A stretch of 64,000 nt of DNA from Sphagnum compactum (Eukaryota; Bryophyta; Sphagnopsida; Sphagnales): the NCBI GenBank assembly GCA_965153455.1, contig OZ234495.1:20952875-21016874 (forward strand), in the 5' to 3' direction. Every line of letters begins with the position of its first letter. Within the stretch, counting starts at the first letter, position 1. Below the pieces are notes generated by a model. The model was not told the DNA's origin. It made no database searches and saw only the letters and a program-made list of their open reading frames with translations. Below, one piece after another: positions 1 to 10,147 of this stretch. Both the position numbers and the translations under genes were made by a program.

Positions 1-1085
1 TGGGCTAAATTGGTGGTGAGGGCAATTACCTTAGAGCCCCCATTCCCCAATTTGGACTTGGGGCAATCTTTGGAGTAATGCCCCACTTCGTTGTAGTTGA
101 AGCATTCTCCTTTGGGCTTCCCACCAACATCCCCCTTGGGTTGGCTCGCTTTAAAAGGAGCTCCTTTCTTGACAAAATTTCCTTTGGGTTTGAACCCTGA
201 GCCTTGGAATTATGTGGCCGTTTCCCCCTTGGAATTTGAGGCGTCTTGCCCTCGGTTCCATTCCCTTTCATGGCGCGGCTTCTTGTGAAGGAACTTGTTG
301 TCTCTTTTGAACCCAGATTTTTCACCCCGTCCCACATCAGAGAAGCCTTCCACTTTCATGATGGCCTCGGATACTGAGGCGAGCCAATTCTCCTCAAGCT
401 TGCGCTTGGCCCAAGTTGGAAGCCCCATCACAAGTTGGCACACAGGATTTAGCTCATGCATATGCCGGATCTCGAGCATGAGTTTAGAACACGCCCTCAC
501 ATATTGGCACAAGTTGTCATTTGTAGCATTCACAAGGTCGCGGAGTTTGCACCTCGAGATGTAGTTAAAATTTTTTGGAGTAAATTCTAACTCGATGTGT
601 TCCTTAAAGAATTCCCAAGTATAGCCATGGTTCTTCCCTTCCTCTTATCTCACCGTCCTCCACCATGTGGAGGCGTAACCCTTCAAATAGGATTCGGCAA
701 GTTCCACGGCCGAATGTCACCCAACCTTAGCGGCATGAATGTAGTCTTCCATTTTCACAAGCCAAACATCCACAACCTTTCGATCGCGGACCCCATCAAA
801 ATTTCCGGGTTTAGCGGGTTGGAATCTCGCACTTTTGGATGATCCTCCTTTGAGGGCGGCCACCAACTCACTGAAGTCGGGCCTATTCATTTTGAAGAGG
901 ACCTCCAATTGTTCCGGGGTGAAAAGAACAGTGTTTGGTTGCTCCTCTTCACTTTTAGGATCACCGTGGTCCTCTTAGGCTTCTGGTTCTTCCTCCCCAA
1001 TAGACTCAGGTGGAACTTGTCGGTCTTGGGTGGGTTCTTCCACCATAATTTTTTGTACTGGCTTATGGGACTTTTTGGGTGCCAT
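1..1085 (-). pseudogene. Degenerate Ty3-type retrotransposon gag, truncated by window edge
   Basis: Gag of an LTR retrotransposon, the structural protein that packages the element's RNA. Translation runs leftward from an ATG at 1085, 35 bases beyond the primer-binding site, and continues off the window. The reading frame is broken into several pieces (975-1085, 717-908, 210-533 and 26-337). Recognisable parts, in order, are an acidic N-terminus, a Trp-rich gag core, and a basic C-terminus ending in a zinc knuckle near position 80. In that knuckle (CFNYNEVGHYSKDC) the second Cys is Tyr. Stops and frame changes show the copy is dead. The protease, RT and integrase would lie left of the window. 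The family call rests on the gag core pattern and the Met primer site. Confidence 0.8.
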
Positions 1086-1119
1086 CGACACTCCCAATAA
1101 GTGAATCAAGCTCACCAAA

Positions 1120-1131
1120 GCTCTGATACCA
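1120..1131 (-). other. Retrotransposon primer-binding site (initiator tRNA-Met)
   Basis: Read on the minus strand this is TGGTATCAGAGC, the classic complement of the 3' end of plant initiator tRNA-Met. It starts two bases (CA) after the LTR end at 1134. It fixes the orientation of the element: the 5' LTR is on the right and the body runs leftward. Confidence 0.9.
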
Positions 1132-1133
1132 TG

Positions 1134-1880
1134 TGACACACTCCCAAGCTCCTTGTTAGGCTCAAAGATGAGCCCAAGGTACAAAATAGCGCAAAGGTTA
1201 GGAGCTCGGGACATGCTCCCTGGCTATCAACACTTTAAAGGGGTAGAGGGGCGTGCTGGAGCTCCGGGATGAGACTAGGAAGAATGACAAGCACTTTAAT
1301 TATTCACTCGAATCTGCATCAAACCAACCAACACGTTGGTTAGTACTATGTTGGAACACCTTTGGTGTTTAGACAAGCCACGGGCAACTTTGGACTCACA
1401 AAACTCACCACGGCCCGGACTCGAGGGAAGCCACCACCTTCCCCCATATAGTATACTATGCGCCTCTCCGTGGAGGCCACATCCAAATGGCTTTTTGTCC
1501 TGAGATTTCCGAAGGGGAGTTTTCGAAACTGCCACGGTTGGGATTCTCGCAACTTTATAGGGCCATAATTCCGTGCACCTGCATGCACGGAACTCGGGTC
1601 GATTTTCAACTTTTTGTGGTCGGGAGTCAAACTGCCAATTTGACTCCCGGCCTTTCTTTTTGCCATAACTTGTGTTGTAGATATCCAAATGGGTCATGCA
1701 AGCCCATTTTAGACATATACATTTCAATAGCTTTCCAATGATATAAAGAGCTCTTCACTACGAGGTTTTGACCCTTGCAATTGCTCTCTGAAAGTTCGGG
1801 AGTCTCGGTGGACTCCCAAGCTCTTTTTTGGGGAGTGTGAGTCTTCATCCTCACACTCTCTCAAGACTAGGGTTGCGACA
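1134..1880 (-). mobile_element. 5' LTR of the minus-strand Ty3-type retrotransposon
   Basis: A 747-bp LTR bounded by TG...CA: on the plus strand it opens TGACACACTCCCAAGCTCC and closes GGGTTGCGACA. Its boundaries are confirmed by a second family member with the same ends at 3693-4488. The primer-binding site and gag follow on the minus strand. The partner LTR is outside the window, so a target-site duplication cannot be checked. The ORFs inside it are not genes. Confidence 0.85.
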
Positions 1881-2207
1881 GGTAACACCTAGGTGTGAGA
1901 GAATGTTTGAAATAAAGGTCTAGGTGAAAAGGGTAGCCAAGCACTTTACCTCACCTTTCAAAAACACCCCCATTCATGGATATTCACTCAACATAAATCA
2001 TTTAGAAGCAAATAATAAATTAAACAAATTGATCCATGGAATAATGATTGTGTAACCTAAAAACAATGTCAAATGTTTTCTGTGGATGAAGGCTACAAAG
2101 CCTAATTCAATTATGTGGCTGAATTGTTGGCGGCATGGTGTTTCAAGGGTGTTGAAGAAATTGTTTTCTAGTTTGTTTCTATTTTTGGTTTTTTTGTTGT
2201 TTTGCAG

Positions 2208-2382
2208 GTTAATGCAAGGGGATCTTGGTGAGCTGGTTTCAATGATGGAGCGCGATCCTAGCTGCTCAATGAAGACTCTTCATGAGCTGTGTGAATCATG
2301 GCTCTTCGAGGGGATTAGCAAGGAGATTTTTGGGGAGCAAAGGGATGAGGAGTGGAGGAATATATATGATGTTAACTTATGA
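2208..2382 (+). pseudogene. Lone terminal exon, product unrecognised
   Basis: A pyrimidine-rich tract ending TTGTTTTGCAG at 2207 is a convincing 3' splice site. It is followed by 58 codons open to a TGA, including MERDPSCSMKTLHELCESWL, with higher GC and a more coding-like composition than its surroundings. A matching upstream exon is not visible: the left flank is retrotransposon and AT-rich sequence. It is probably the last exon of a gene cut off by the LTR element, or a captured exon. I do not recognise the family. Confidence 0.35.
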
Positions 2383-3400
2383 GAACATGGGGGTGTGAAT
2401 TTTGGTGAAGAAAGGAAGCTAAGTTGCTAGACTTTCAGGATAATTAACAAGTGTGTAATTGATTTCGATTCTGGTATTGTAATTAGCTAGGGATAGAACT
2501 TGATTAAAATTGCTGGCTCATAAGAACCCTGACGCTGGAACTTCCGCTGTGCCAAGAGTGTTAGGAAGAGGCTAGAGGTCTTGCATGTTTTTAGGGACCA
2601 ACACGAAGGAGATGATGAGTGTGTCAAGGATTTCTGGAGTGGTTATTGTGGCAGCTCATGTTTGATGGCTTTGAGGATCTTGAGCTGAGTGTGCAATGTG
2701 TTTCATCTTAAGGAAAGAGTACCTACTGCATTGTGGGAACTTCAAGGGTTTGGGAACAAAGGGATATTGGAGAGTAGAATAGATTACACTCACTGATCTT
2801 GCCTTGAATCTTTGTCCAGTCTTTGACAGGAAACCGTGTGAAGTAGTCAAATTAGTATCTATGGGATTCCTGTTGTTAGGGTATGAGTTGCCACTCCCAT
2901 GAAGCAACCGGTTCACTCCTCCAGACTCCTCGAAAAGAAATCAAGAGAGAAATTGATTCCTTGTGGTCCATAGAATTAAAACAATGGAATTCAAATGTCT
3001 CTGAGGAATTTGATGAAGAAATAATACTTGAAGCAAATGTTGTTATTTCAGTAAGACTTCAACAATACACAATGAGTCGTAGAAAGTATTTCCCTTTTCT
3101 TTTGGTGACAATTGATGCTTAGATCTTGAAATGGCAATCATTCATAGAAGCACCTTATGCTTGTACTAAAACACATAAGGCACCTCCACACCTAGAGAAA
3201 GTATTATCCATGGATATAAGGTGATTTCATCTAACACTAAAAGAAAACATTGAAGACTAAGCAAGTTTCCAAAGACAAAAAAAAAGACGAAAAAAAATTA
3301 AGATGATTGTAATAAAAACATTATTGGCATCAAGATTGATTGCAAGGGATGAGACATTGAGGTCCTCATCATTTGCAATTTCTATTGTGGACTCCAAATT
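2383..3400. other. Intergenic, no gene recognised
   Basis: Moderately AT-rich sequence with short ORFs in several frames (for example 2883-3122 on plus) that show no family motifs or splice context. Nothing supportable as a gene. Confidence 0.5.
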
Positions 3401-3692
3401 GACTACAATACACACCACAAAAGACTAAAATTAATCCAAAGGAGGAAGAAGAAAAAGATCAAAACCCAAACAAAAAGAAGGTGATGATGCATAATCCAAG
3501 AAATAAGCACAACATATATGATGTTGTTTGTTATGGTCTACCATCACAAAACTATGTCCAAGAGAAACACAAATTCCATTACAAATGAACTGCATCGCAC
3601 ATTTGTAGAAAGGATGACATGATGTTACACAATTGCTTGGAGTACAACAATTCGCAACAAATCAAGCTCATAGCTAGGGGAGCCAATCACAA

Positions 3693-4488
3693 TGACGCGC
3701 TCCCAAGCTCCTTGAAAGATCCAAAATGGGTCTAAGGTAGTAAACAGCGGAATTGTTAACAATTCAGGGCACGTTCCTAGCTCTCAACACTAAAACAGGT
3801 AGAGGGGCGTGCTGAAGCTCCGGGTTGGGACTAGGAAGAGTGATAAGCTTTTAGTTACTCATTCGAATATGCATCAATCCAACCAACAAGTTGGTTAGAA
3901 TACTGTTTGGAACACCCTTGGTGCTAGGACAAGCCATGGGCGACTCTGGACTCACAAGACTCACCACGGCCCGGACTCAAGAGAGGTCATCACCTTCCCC
4001 CATATAGTATTCTTTGCGCCTTTCCACAGCACCCACATCCGAATGACTTTTTGTCCCGAAACTGCCACGATTTGGACTCCTGCCACTTTGCAGGAATATA
4101 ACTCTTTTCTCAGACCTTTGATCGAGGTGAGGTTTAAAGCAAAGTTGTAGCTCTTGTCGAGATCTTTCCAACGGTGTGTCGCACTCCACCTGCACGCACT
4201 GGGGTCGGGTCGATTCTCGACTTTTAGTGGTCGGGAGTCAAATTGCCAGTTTGACTTTCGACCTTTCTTTTTGCCAAATTTTGTGCTACAGATGTCCAAA
4301 TGGGTCAAGAACATTTTAAACATCTACACTTCAATAGCTTTCCAATTATATAAAAAATTCTCTAATGCAAGGTGTTTTGACCCCTACAATCACTCTCTAA
4401 AGTTTTGGGAGTCCTAGAGGACTCTCAAGTTTCCATTTTGGGAGTGTGGGACTTTGTCCTCACACTCTTTCAAAGTAGGGTTGCGACA
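3693..4488 (-). mobile_element. Solo LTR of the same retrotransposon family, with 5-bp TSD
   Basis: A 796-bp LTR, TGACGCGCTCCCAAG...GGGTTGCGACA, alike at both ends to the LTR at 1134-1880. It is flanked by the direct repeat CACAA at 3688-3692 and 4489-4493. The corresponding spot in unit B (about 23920-23930) reads AATCACAAAATAAAC with one CACAA, which is the empty site. With no internal region, this is a solo LTR left by LTR-LTR recombination. It inserted into unit A after the segmental duplication. Strand is assigned by analogy with the LTR at 1134-1880. Confidence 0.92.
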
Positions 4489-5123
4489 CACAAAATAAAC
4501 TTGCCGGAATATGCCAACACAACCCCAATCGACCACAAATGGCTCTTTCGGGTGTAAAATCACAATCGGTGGGTTTGGCATCCTAGGACACCGCATTTGC
4601 AAGATGAATAAAACAAGCGGTTCGGCCATTTTCCTGGATGCAAACCAATACGTCTAGCACACCAAGCTTCACCACATTCAATGTCGAGTTCTTCAAGTGT
4701 TTGTAAACCCCGTACTTTTGTCGTTCAATAATTGAAGGATCACGTTTGTCACAGATTTGCAATGAGGGCTAGCTCATAGCCATGTCGATGGCGTCTTCTA
4801 AAGTTATGACAAGCCTTTTGGTTTTCTAGCGCATCTTCAACGTAGTATCCACATGAGTTTGCTTATCCTCCTTCTCGTCTGGTGACAAAAACCATGCCCC
4901 ATCCAAGCTCTGTTTATCCTCCTCCTTTGGCGACAAAAATGATGACCCTGGAAGAGGATCTTGATACTTTCCTGAATTTGACACTTGAGACGAACCTTGA
5001 GGAGCTTCAAGCATGGTAATAGTAAAGGATTTATTGTCATTGCTATAGTCTCAAAGGTCGCTCATTGATGCATAAGAGATGAGTTCGTTCTTATGGACAT
5101 GGCTTGGTCATGGTGTTCGCCTC

Positions 5124-5684
5124 TTAACACCACTGAGTGTGAATTAATGTCATGATAACGGTGTTCACTGTGGTCTTCAACGATGATGGACAAAGCTTGG
5201 TGACAATCTCATTTTTCCTTTGACTCAACTTTCGTTTTTTGATTCTTTTGAACTGTCTTTTACTTTTGCATTGACATTGAATTGCTCCTAAGACCTGGAT
5301 ATCTAGACTTAATCGATTTTCCATTGCTTTCCAAATCGAGAATGGAATCCTTACAACGCTCTTTCCCCATCTCCAAAAGCTCAAAATCCTTTGTTTTATG
5401 ATTGTTGTGATTGGGAAAGAAGACCACACTGAGGCAGCAATCAACACACTAATGGAGCTTTCGCCAACAAAACAATATGAGTAATGTTCATCATCACTAC
5501 GACAAAACTTTGATATTTTCTCTGCAGTTTGCAAATCCTTGGTGATTTCTAATCCAGCATTGGTGGCATGAATGATGCGTCCTTTTGGGTAAAGCAAAAC
5601 TTCACACTCCAATTCACCATCTTCTTCATGATGTGCAATATCAAGACCAAAGAGTATCATGTGGTCTTTTCGAGATACAAACAC
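5124..5684 (-). pseudogene. RCK1 C-terminal exon of the channel relic (open in copy A)
   Basis: A 186-codon open frame. Its start (about residues 9-55: ILFGLDIAHHEEDGELECEV, then LLYPKGRI and an acidic helix) follows the pattern of the last part of Slo RCK1, a beta strand, an N/D-P-G/K turn and a helix. The second half is Lys/Arg-rich and unrecognised. The homologous stretch in unit B (about 25270-25820) is broken by stops and small indels, so the open frame in A is either chance survival or recent decay. An in-frame stop lies just upstream, at about 5690. Confidence 0.5.
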
Positions 5685-5984
5685 CGGTGCCTAAACACCT
5701 AAAACACCACGCACAACATCAATCAATTTCGACATTCGAACAAAGTCAACATGTTCATCGTCCCTCTTGAATTGTGAGCTTCAAGAAAAAAGAAAAAATT
5801 GCTACCAAATGTGTCAATTTGTCCTGAAAGCAAACCAAATTCATTCCATGCATTCTCTCTCTCCCTCTCTCTCAAGATTCAAACCAGAATCAACATGAAA
5901 ATAAATTCCTTTTCTTCAAATTCAAGAGCATGGAACACAAACTTCTTAAATTCTAAAGTTTTGTTTTGGTTGTCTTCTCCAAGA

Positions 5985-6420
5985 TTTGTATTCTGCAAGC
6001 TTGCATACAGACTTCGTTTAGGAAATTCACTATCTTTTCCAAGGTCTGTAACTCTACAAACTTGCATTCAAACTTCTTTTCGGAGATTTTTTTTCTCCTC
6101 CAAACATCTGCAATTCTGCTAGCTTGCATTCAAACATCTTTTTGAAAAATCTTTGTTTTAGGCTGCAACGACATGTAATTTTGTGAGCTTGCATTTTAGA
6201 CTTTTTTTTAATCTTCCCCAAACATTTGTAACTCTGCAAGCTTGCATTCAAACTTCTTCTTGGAAATGTTTATTTCCTTCTCTAAGATCTATAATTCTGT
6301 GAGCTTACATTCAAACTTCTTTTCGAAATTTATTTCTTGTCTTCTCCAAGATCTATATTCTTTGAATTTGCATTTAGACTTTTTTGCAAAAAACAATTAG
6401 TGTTCCCCAAGGTTTGTAAT
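5985..6420. repeat. Minisatellite, about 60-bp period, in the channel relic
   Basis: Roughly seven imperfect repeats of a unit built around GCTTGCATTCAAACTTCTTTT followed by a T-rich stretch and TCCAAGATCTGTAATTCTG. The array is conserved at 26125-26575 in unit B, so it predates the duplication. It lies between the 5124-5684 exon and the RCK core exons, that is, within an intron of the ancestral gene. No coding potential. Confidence 0.8.
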
Positions 6421-6869
6421 TTTGACCCTGACTTCTTTATGTTTTTTTTTTTGGGTAGAATGGTTCTCATATGAAAGTTACTTTTTTTTTCTTTTTTTCA
6501 TGAAGGGTTCTTGTAGGATGAAAATTAATCTTCCATGATGGCTCTTGATCCTGTTTTTGATGATCAATCATCAGGGGAAATCAACTCACTTGCTCAAAAG
6601 TAAGACCTTCCTCATGAAAGATGGTAGGCAAAAGAATGGGGAAGACTTCTTGACACAACCCATTCATGTATTGGAACATCCGTGCCCCTAAACCCTAAAC
6701 TCTCAAACCTGTCTAGAACAAATTGATGATGAATGTTAACAATCCCTTGACATGACAACTTGTTGCAAATTCACACAAAAGTTTTAATAGAAGCTTTCAA
6801 ATTTTCAGGAGTCGGATTTTGCAATTCCTGAACATTGATGCACTCACAGTCATTGAAAACTACTACAAA

Positions 6870-7163
6870 CAAAATTTGACACTGAAAACTTGAGCATTGA
6901 CTCTCTTGTCAGTAATGTTCAACAAAGTAGGATGGGTGCCTGGGTGGGTTTCCAAAGATTGGATCTGGAGGTGTGCACAACACCTTTGGGCAAGCAGCTT
7001 GAAGCAGATGATTTCAATTGCTTGATCAGTGTCATCCCAGATAGCACTTGCTGCTTTCTTAGGCTTGAACAACTCCACAATGGTACTGTAACACATGTGA
7101 GCCACAATGGTGATGTACTGCTAATGTCCTCACAATTTATGCTACATCCTCCACATCTAGATC
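6870..7163 (-). pseudogene. RCK-core exon of channel relic, copy A (premature stop)
   Basis: A clean acceptor (GGGGTAG) at 7164-7170 precedes GAT CTA GAT GTG GAG GAT, the decayed form of the Slo motif DPDAEDA. Copy B still reads DPDAEDAAQIVRTLAV. TAA occupies 7137-7139 (CAA in copy B). A short insertion near 7090 then shifts the frame, after which the homologue of VELFKPKKAASAIWDD continues. This corresponds to the Slo region between the DPDAEDA motif and the segment before the last RCK1 helices. Confidence 0.7.
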
Positions 7164-7374
7164 CTACCCCAGAATTTTCCCAGGAAATATTTAACATATT
7201 AACAATTGAAAAAAATCTAGGATCTTGGCATGATATCATGGCTTCAATAAGTTGAATGTTGTGCTATATTATTTATATATTAATGGAGTCTGGATCATAC
7301 TATTTGACAGCTAGCTACCTAGTGCATCTTACTCTTACAAATTTGACTCAGGACAAATATTGCTGCTTACTTAC

Positions 7375-7500
7375 CTTGGCTTGTTGATCCAATAACAAAT
7401 AAAATGCAGTTGCAAGTTTTGCTTGACATGGTCTAAGTCAGAGTCCCTGTATGAACTCAACTTGGTGTTGGTAGGATATCAAAAATGTCTTCACTGAAAC
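7375..7500 (-). pseudogene. Channel exon before the DPDAEDA motif
   Basis: The exon is bounded by TTTGCAG (acceptor) and CCAAG/GTAAGT (donor). It encodes QVEFIQG and, after a one-base frame change, SDLDHVK...ATAFYLLLDQQAK, which joins in phase 0 to the DLDVEDV exon. In Slo the same order occurs: a VEFYQG strand, a DLARVK helix, then the residues before DPDAEDA. The frame change, also present in copy B, shows this exon was already broken before the segmental duplication or broke twice. Confidence 0.6.
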
Positions 7501-7893
7501 CTGCAAATTAGTGTCCACAAAAGATGATCACTTTACAGATATGATGCACTCTCATACAGTGCCACTATTGTGCCCTTTTCTGCACTGTAAAGCACACTCC
7601 CTGGTATTGATATGTAGGGACTACCGTTGCCTGAAGTCATACCAGCCTAGGACTTTTGATGAATATCCCTGAAACCACATTTAGGAATCAAGAGGGATGG
7701 GGGGCAGGCATGCTTATGAAGGTTTGTATGAGGCCATGAGTGCAATCTGGAGAGAAAATGTATTCATATCTGCAATGCAGCACAAAGTGAACTAGCTCAG
7801 TTTCTTTGTCTGCAAATCTAAACAGAAAAAATGAATGTGTATTATAACTAAGTCACATCCACCCAATTCATTTCGTTATGCTGGAAGGAAAAC

Positions 7894-8021
7894 CTCTGTT
7901 GTGATTTGGATGATAGAACTCAGCAAGAAAGTCTTCAACAATCCGATAAGTCAAGTTCCCACTGACAATAATGAAATGAGAGCCCACCACTTTTCTCACA
8001 CTGAACTTGCCACCAAATGAT
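7894..8021 (-). pseudogene. Channel RCK1 first exon
   Basis: Acceptor TATGTTGTAG, donor AACAGAG/GTTTTC. It encodes SFGGKFSVRK, VVGSHFIIVSGNLTYRIVED and FLAEFYHPNHNR. The small-residue turn (VSGNLT) after two beta-branched strands matches the first Rossmann strand of Slo RCK1, which directly follows the S6 linker. The entry phase (one base completing an Arg codon) matches the donor that copy B still has after S6 (28380). The frame is intact here but shifted in both copy B versions (about 28100-28200 and 29060-29165). Confidence 0.7.
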
Positions 8022-8192
8022 CTACAACATATGAATATGCACAAAGAAATCAATACCAATTCACATCAAATAGTAAAAGCTTGAACTAAACATGTCCCTC
8101 AGGATCATCAATCATACCATGACAAAAGGGCCTACATGGGGTAAAACAATATTTACATAAAATCTCAGATTCAAATTGACATGAAATGGAGT

Positions 8193-8331
8193 TCAAAGCT
8201 GTAAAATTTGATTGATTTGAGCTGACAAAATCAAAACAGTGCCCAATGTTACAAAAATAACAATTAACCTTCCCCAATTGGATCTCATAATTGTCACTCG
8301 AGAGAGATTCCGCCCCTTCACCCTAAGCTTC
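8193..8331 (-). pseudogene. Channel S6 exon
   Basis: Encodes RSNWGR followed by the hydrophobic segment LIVIFVTLGTVLILSAQINQ, ILQL and a stop. The order matches the Slo S6 helix that leads into RCK1. In copy B the same exon continues ASHR to a donor at 28380. Copy A has lost that donor and runs into TGA. The residues upstream of RSNWGR should hold the pore filter, but no TVGYGD or TVGFGD can be read, so the pore is decayed or sits in an exon I cannot delimit. Confidence 0.65.
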
Positions 8332-8384
8332 TTAGGGTCAGTTGCATGTCCAAAGAATGGATGAAAGTTGGATATCATACATAC

Positions 8385-8474
8385 CCACTCCAAATGTGTA
8401 CATGACGAATGAAAATCTGTTCACTGATGTCACCACCCTTAAGCCAACCCATTTTACTGATCTCAGGAATAATC
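8385..8474 (-). pseudogene. Channel S4-S5 exon
   Basis: A 90-bp exon with acceptor CAATTTAG and donor AGTGG/GTATGT. It encodes IIPEISKMGWLKGGDISEQI and FIRHVHIWSG. It joins in frame (AG/G, an Arg) to the preceding 8617-8707 exon, giving the FLQVLRIIPEI stretch typical of an S4 helix. The exact topological assignment is inferred from its position before S6. Confidence 0.5.
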
Positions 8475-8616
8475 CTAAATTGCAGGAAAAAAAAATTTAG
8501 TGTCTTGGAAAATTGTCAAGCCAATCTAATACCATATTATTATTATTATTACTATTATTTTGGAAGGTTAAGATACAATCTCACCTGATAACAAGATGGT
8601 CAAGGAAACTTATCAC

Positions 8617-8707
8617 CTCAGAACTTGGAGGAAGAACAGAATTTCAGCACCATTCTTCTTACTAGGGATGTGAATTCCAACCCAAACTACAAAATCTTCG
8701 TTTTCAC
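8617..8707 (-). pseudogene. Channel S4-proximal exon
   Basis: A 91-bp exon with acceptor CTGCAG and donor CTGAG/GTGATA. It encodes ENEDFVVWVGIHIPSKKNGA and EILFFLQVLR with no stop. The phases agree with the next exon. It is conserved at about 30430-30535 in unit B. Confidence 0.5.
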
Positions 8708-9308
8708 CTGCAGGAGATCATGTTACCCTAAATACCCAAAAAAAAACATTCTCAACACGAAGAAAACTCATTCATATTCTGGAAAATTTGAGCAAAAATT
8801 CCAAAGCACTATCAAATGCTTGCAGCTACTATTATTTCCACTAATTTGCCTCTTCTGGTGTTATCAGCAATAATTTGATATTTTGCCTAAAAAGAACAAA
8901 AATAATAATCTACTAGTCTAAGTGTATCATGGATATGAAGAATCATGTGAGTCCTAATTAAGGGGAGGAGGCCAATGGGTAATAAATAAACCTCCAATAC
9001 AAGATAATAGGAAGAGTACTAACAACTATGTGAAAAACAAAAACCCAAACATGAAATTCTCATGGAAAGAAAAACCCTGGAACTTCAATCCCTGAGTGCA
9101 ATTTAGTCTTGTAACACCCAATTAGATCTGATATTCAATCCTGGTAATTCTACAACAAAATTGGGTAAGATTGTTTTTGTGAGGAGAAGAAAATTGATGG
9201 CGAATTTTGTTTGTCAATTGATTGATTGGTTTTTGAGCGAGAATTAGCTGCAGTTTCGCAGAACTAAATTGTGAGAAGACTTAAACTTAGTTTTGTTGTT
9301 GTACATAC

Positions 9309-9468
9309 CTTTTCTGTGTAGATTTGCTTGCCTTTGGATTGTCTTTGGAGCGACAACAAGACATCCATCACCTTGTTTTGCAACTAGCCTGTCAAATTTC
9401 CAAAACTCAAGTGCAGCAGTGATGAAGAAAAGTTCTTGTGCTACTGATGTTTTTGTTAGCATGATCAC
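9309..9468 (-). pseudogene. Unassigned exon-like stretch upstream of the channel relic
   Basis: An open frame (SVAQELFFITAALEFWKFDR, LVAKQGDG...) ends at a good donor, AGAAAAG/GTATGTAC. The homologous stretch in unit B (about 31100-31215) also ends ACAAAG/GTACGT and is largely open but strongly diverged. It lies where an N-terminal channel exon would be expected. I cannot match it to S0-S3, so it may be a first exon or a separate gene. Confidence 0.3.
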
Positions 9469-10147
9469 CCACTCTCATGTCGTCGTCATCTCCTTCATGG
9501 ATTGAGTCACCATCATCATTCATCAGTGTGCATTCACCAGTTGTGGATACAAGTACCCTAGTGCAGCAAAACCCCCCAAAAAAGGACCTCTGGAGAGCTT
9601 GAATTCATCTCCTAAGTGCTGAGCTTGAAATTGTAAGATTCCATATTCAATCACTCAAAATTTAAGTCCAGACATAATGGTTTAGAACCATACAGCTAGG
9701 CCTGGAAGATGTCTGTGATCGTTCCTATTTTATTGGGTCGAGAACCTTACAGCTTCTATAATGAAAAAATGAGCACTTTCCTGCACTCATGGTTGCCCCC
9801 CTCCATAATATATTATATTTCAATATTTTCTCCTCATTGATAGTGTAGAACAACATCAAACCCAAGTTTCCCATATCCAATGTTTAATAATACAAGATAT
9901 CCCTAACTTCATATGCGTTATGTTTTGGCCCTACAAAGGAAAAATTATATTCATTAAAGAATGAAAAGGTCAAAGAAGGAAATAGGATTCTAGCTTACAC
10001 CCCAAGATACTGCAAATGCATAGGGGCAACTCTAATCACATGGTGCCCAATGACAATAATGCAAATGCTTACTAATTACAACACAACATGTCGTGCTATA
10101 AATCATCCATGTGCCAATACAGAATTGGCACACTGAAACAACACATT

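Larger units (their letters stand above)
5124..8707 (-). pseudogene. Slo/BK-type K+ channel pseudogene, copy A
   Basis: Relic of a voltage/Ca2+-gated K+ channel with cytoplasmic RCK domains. Exons in minus-strand order: 8617-8707 (S4-like), 8385-8474 (S4-S5), 8193-8331 (S6), 7894-8021 (RCK start), 7536-7769, 7375-7500, about 6870-7163 (RCK core), then 5124-5684 (end of RCK1). Most have visible GT-AG borders and compatible phases. The evidence for Slo is order plus motifs: an S6-like hydrophobic segment followed by a VVGSHFIIVSGNLT strand as in RCK1, a DLDHVK segment, and the DPDAEDA-type motif (DLDVEDV here). Lesions: TAA at 7137-7139 where copy B has Gln, a frameshift just after it, a missing donor after S6, and no GYGD selectivity filter visible. 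S0-S3 were not found. Confidence 0.7.

Noticed and set aside
1296-1727. 143- and 106-codon minus-strand ORFs
   Set aside because: They lie wholly inside the LTR (1134-1880); a related ORF in the solo LTR (3961-4323) is not conserved in frame.
5985-6420. CRISPR-like spaced repeats
   Set aside because: The repeats are imperfect, contiguous and in plant nuclear DNA; a minisatellite explains them.
6890-7255. 121-codon plus ORF
   Set aside because: Opposite strand of the RCK-core exon; the minus-strand reading has the splice sites and the Slo motif.
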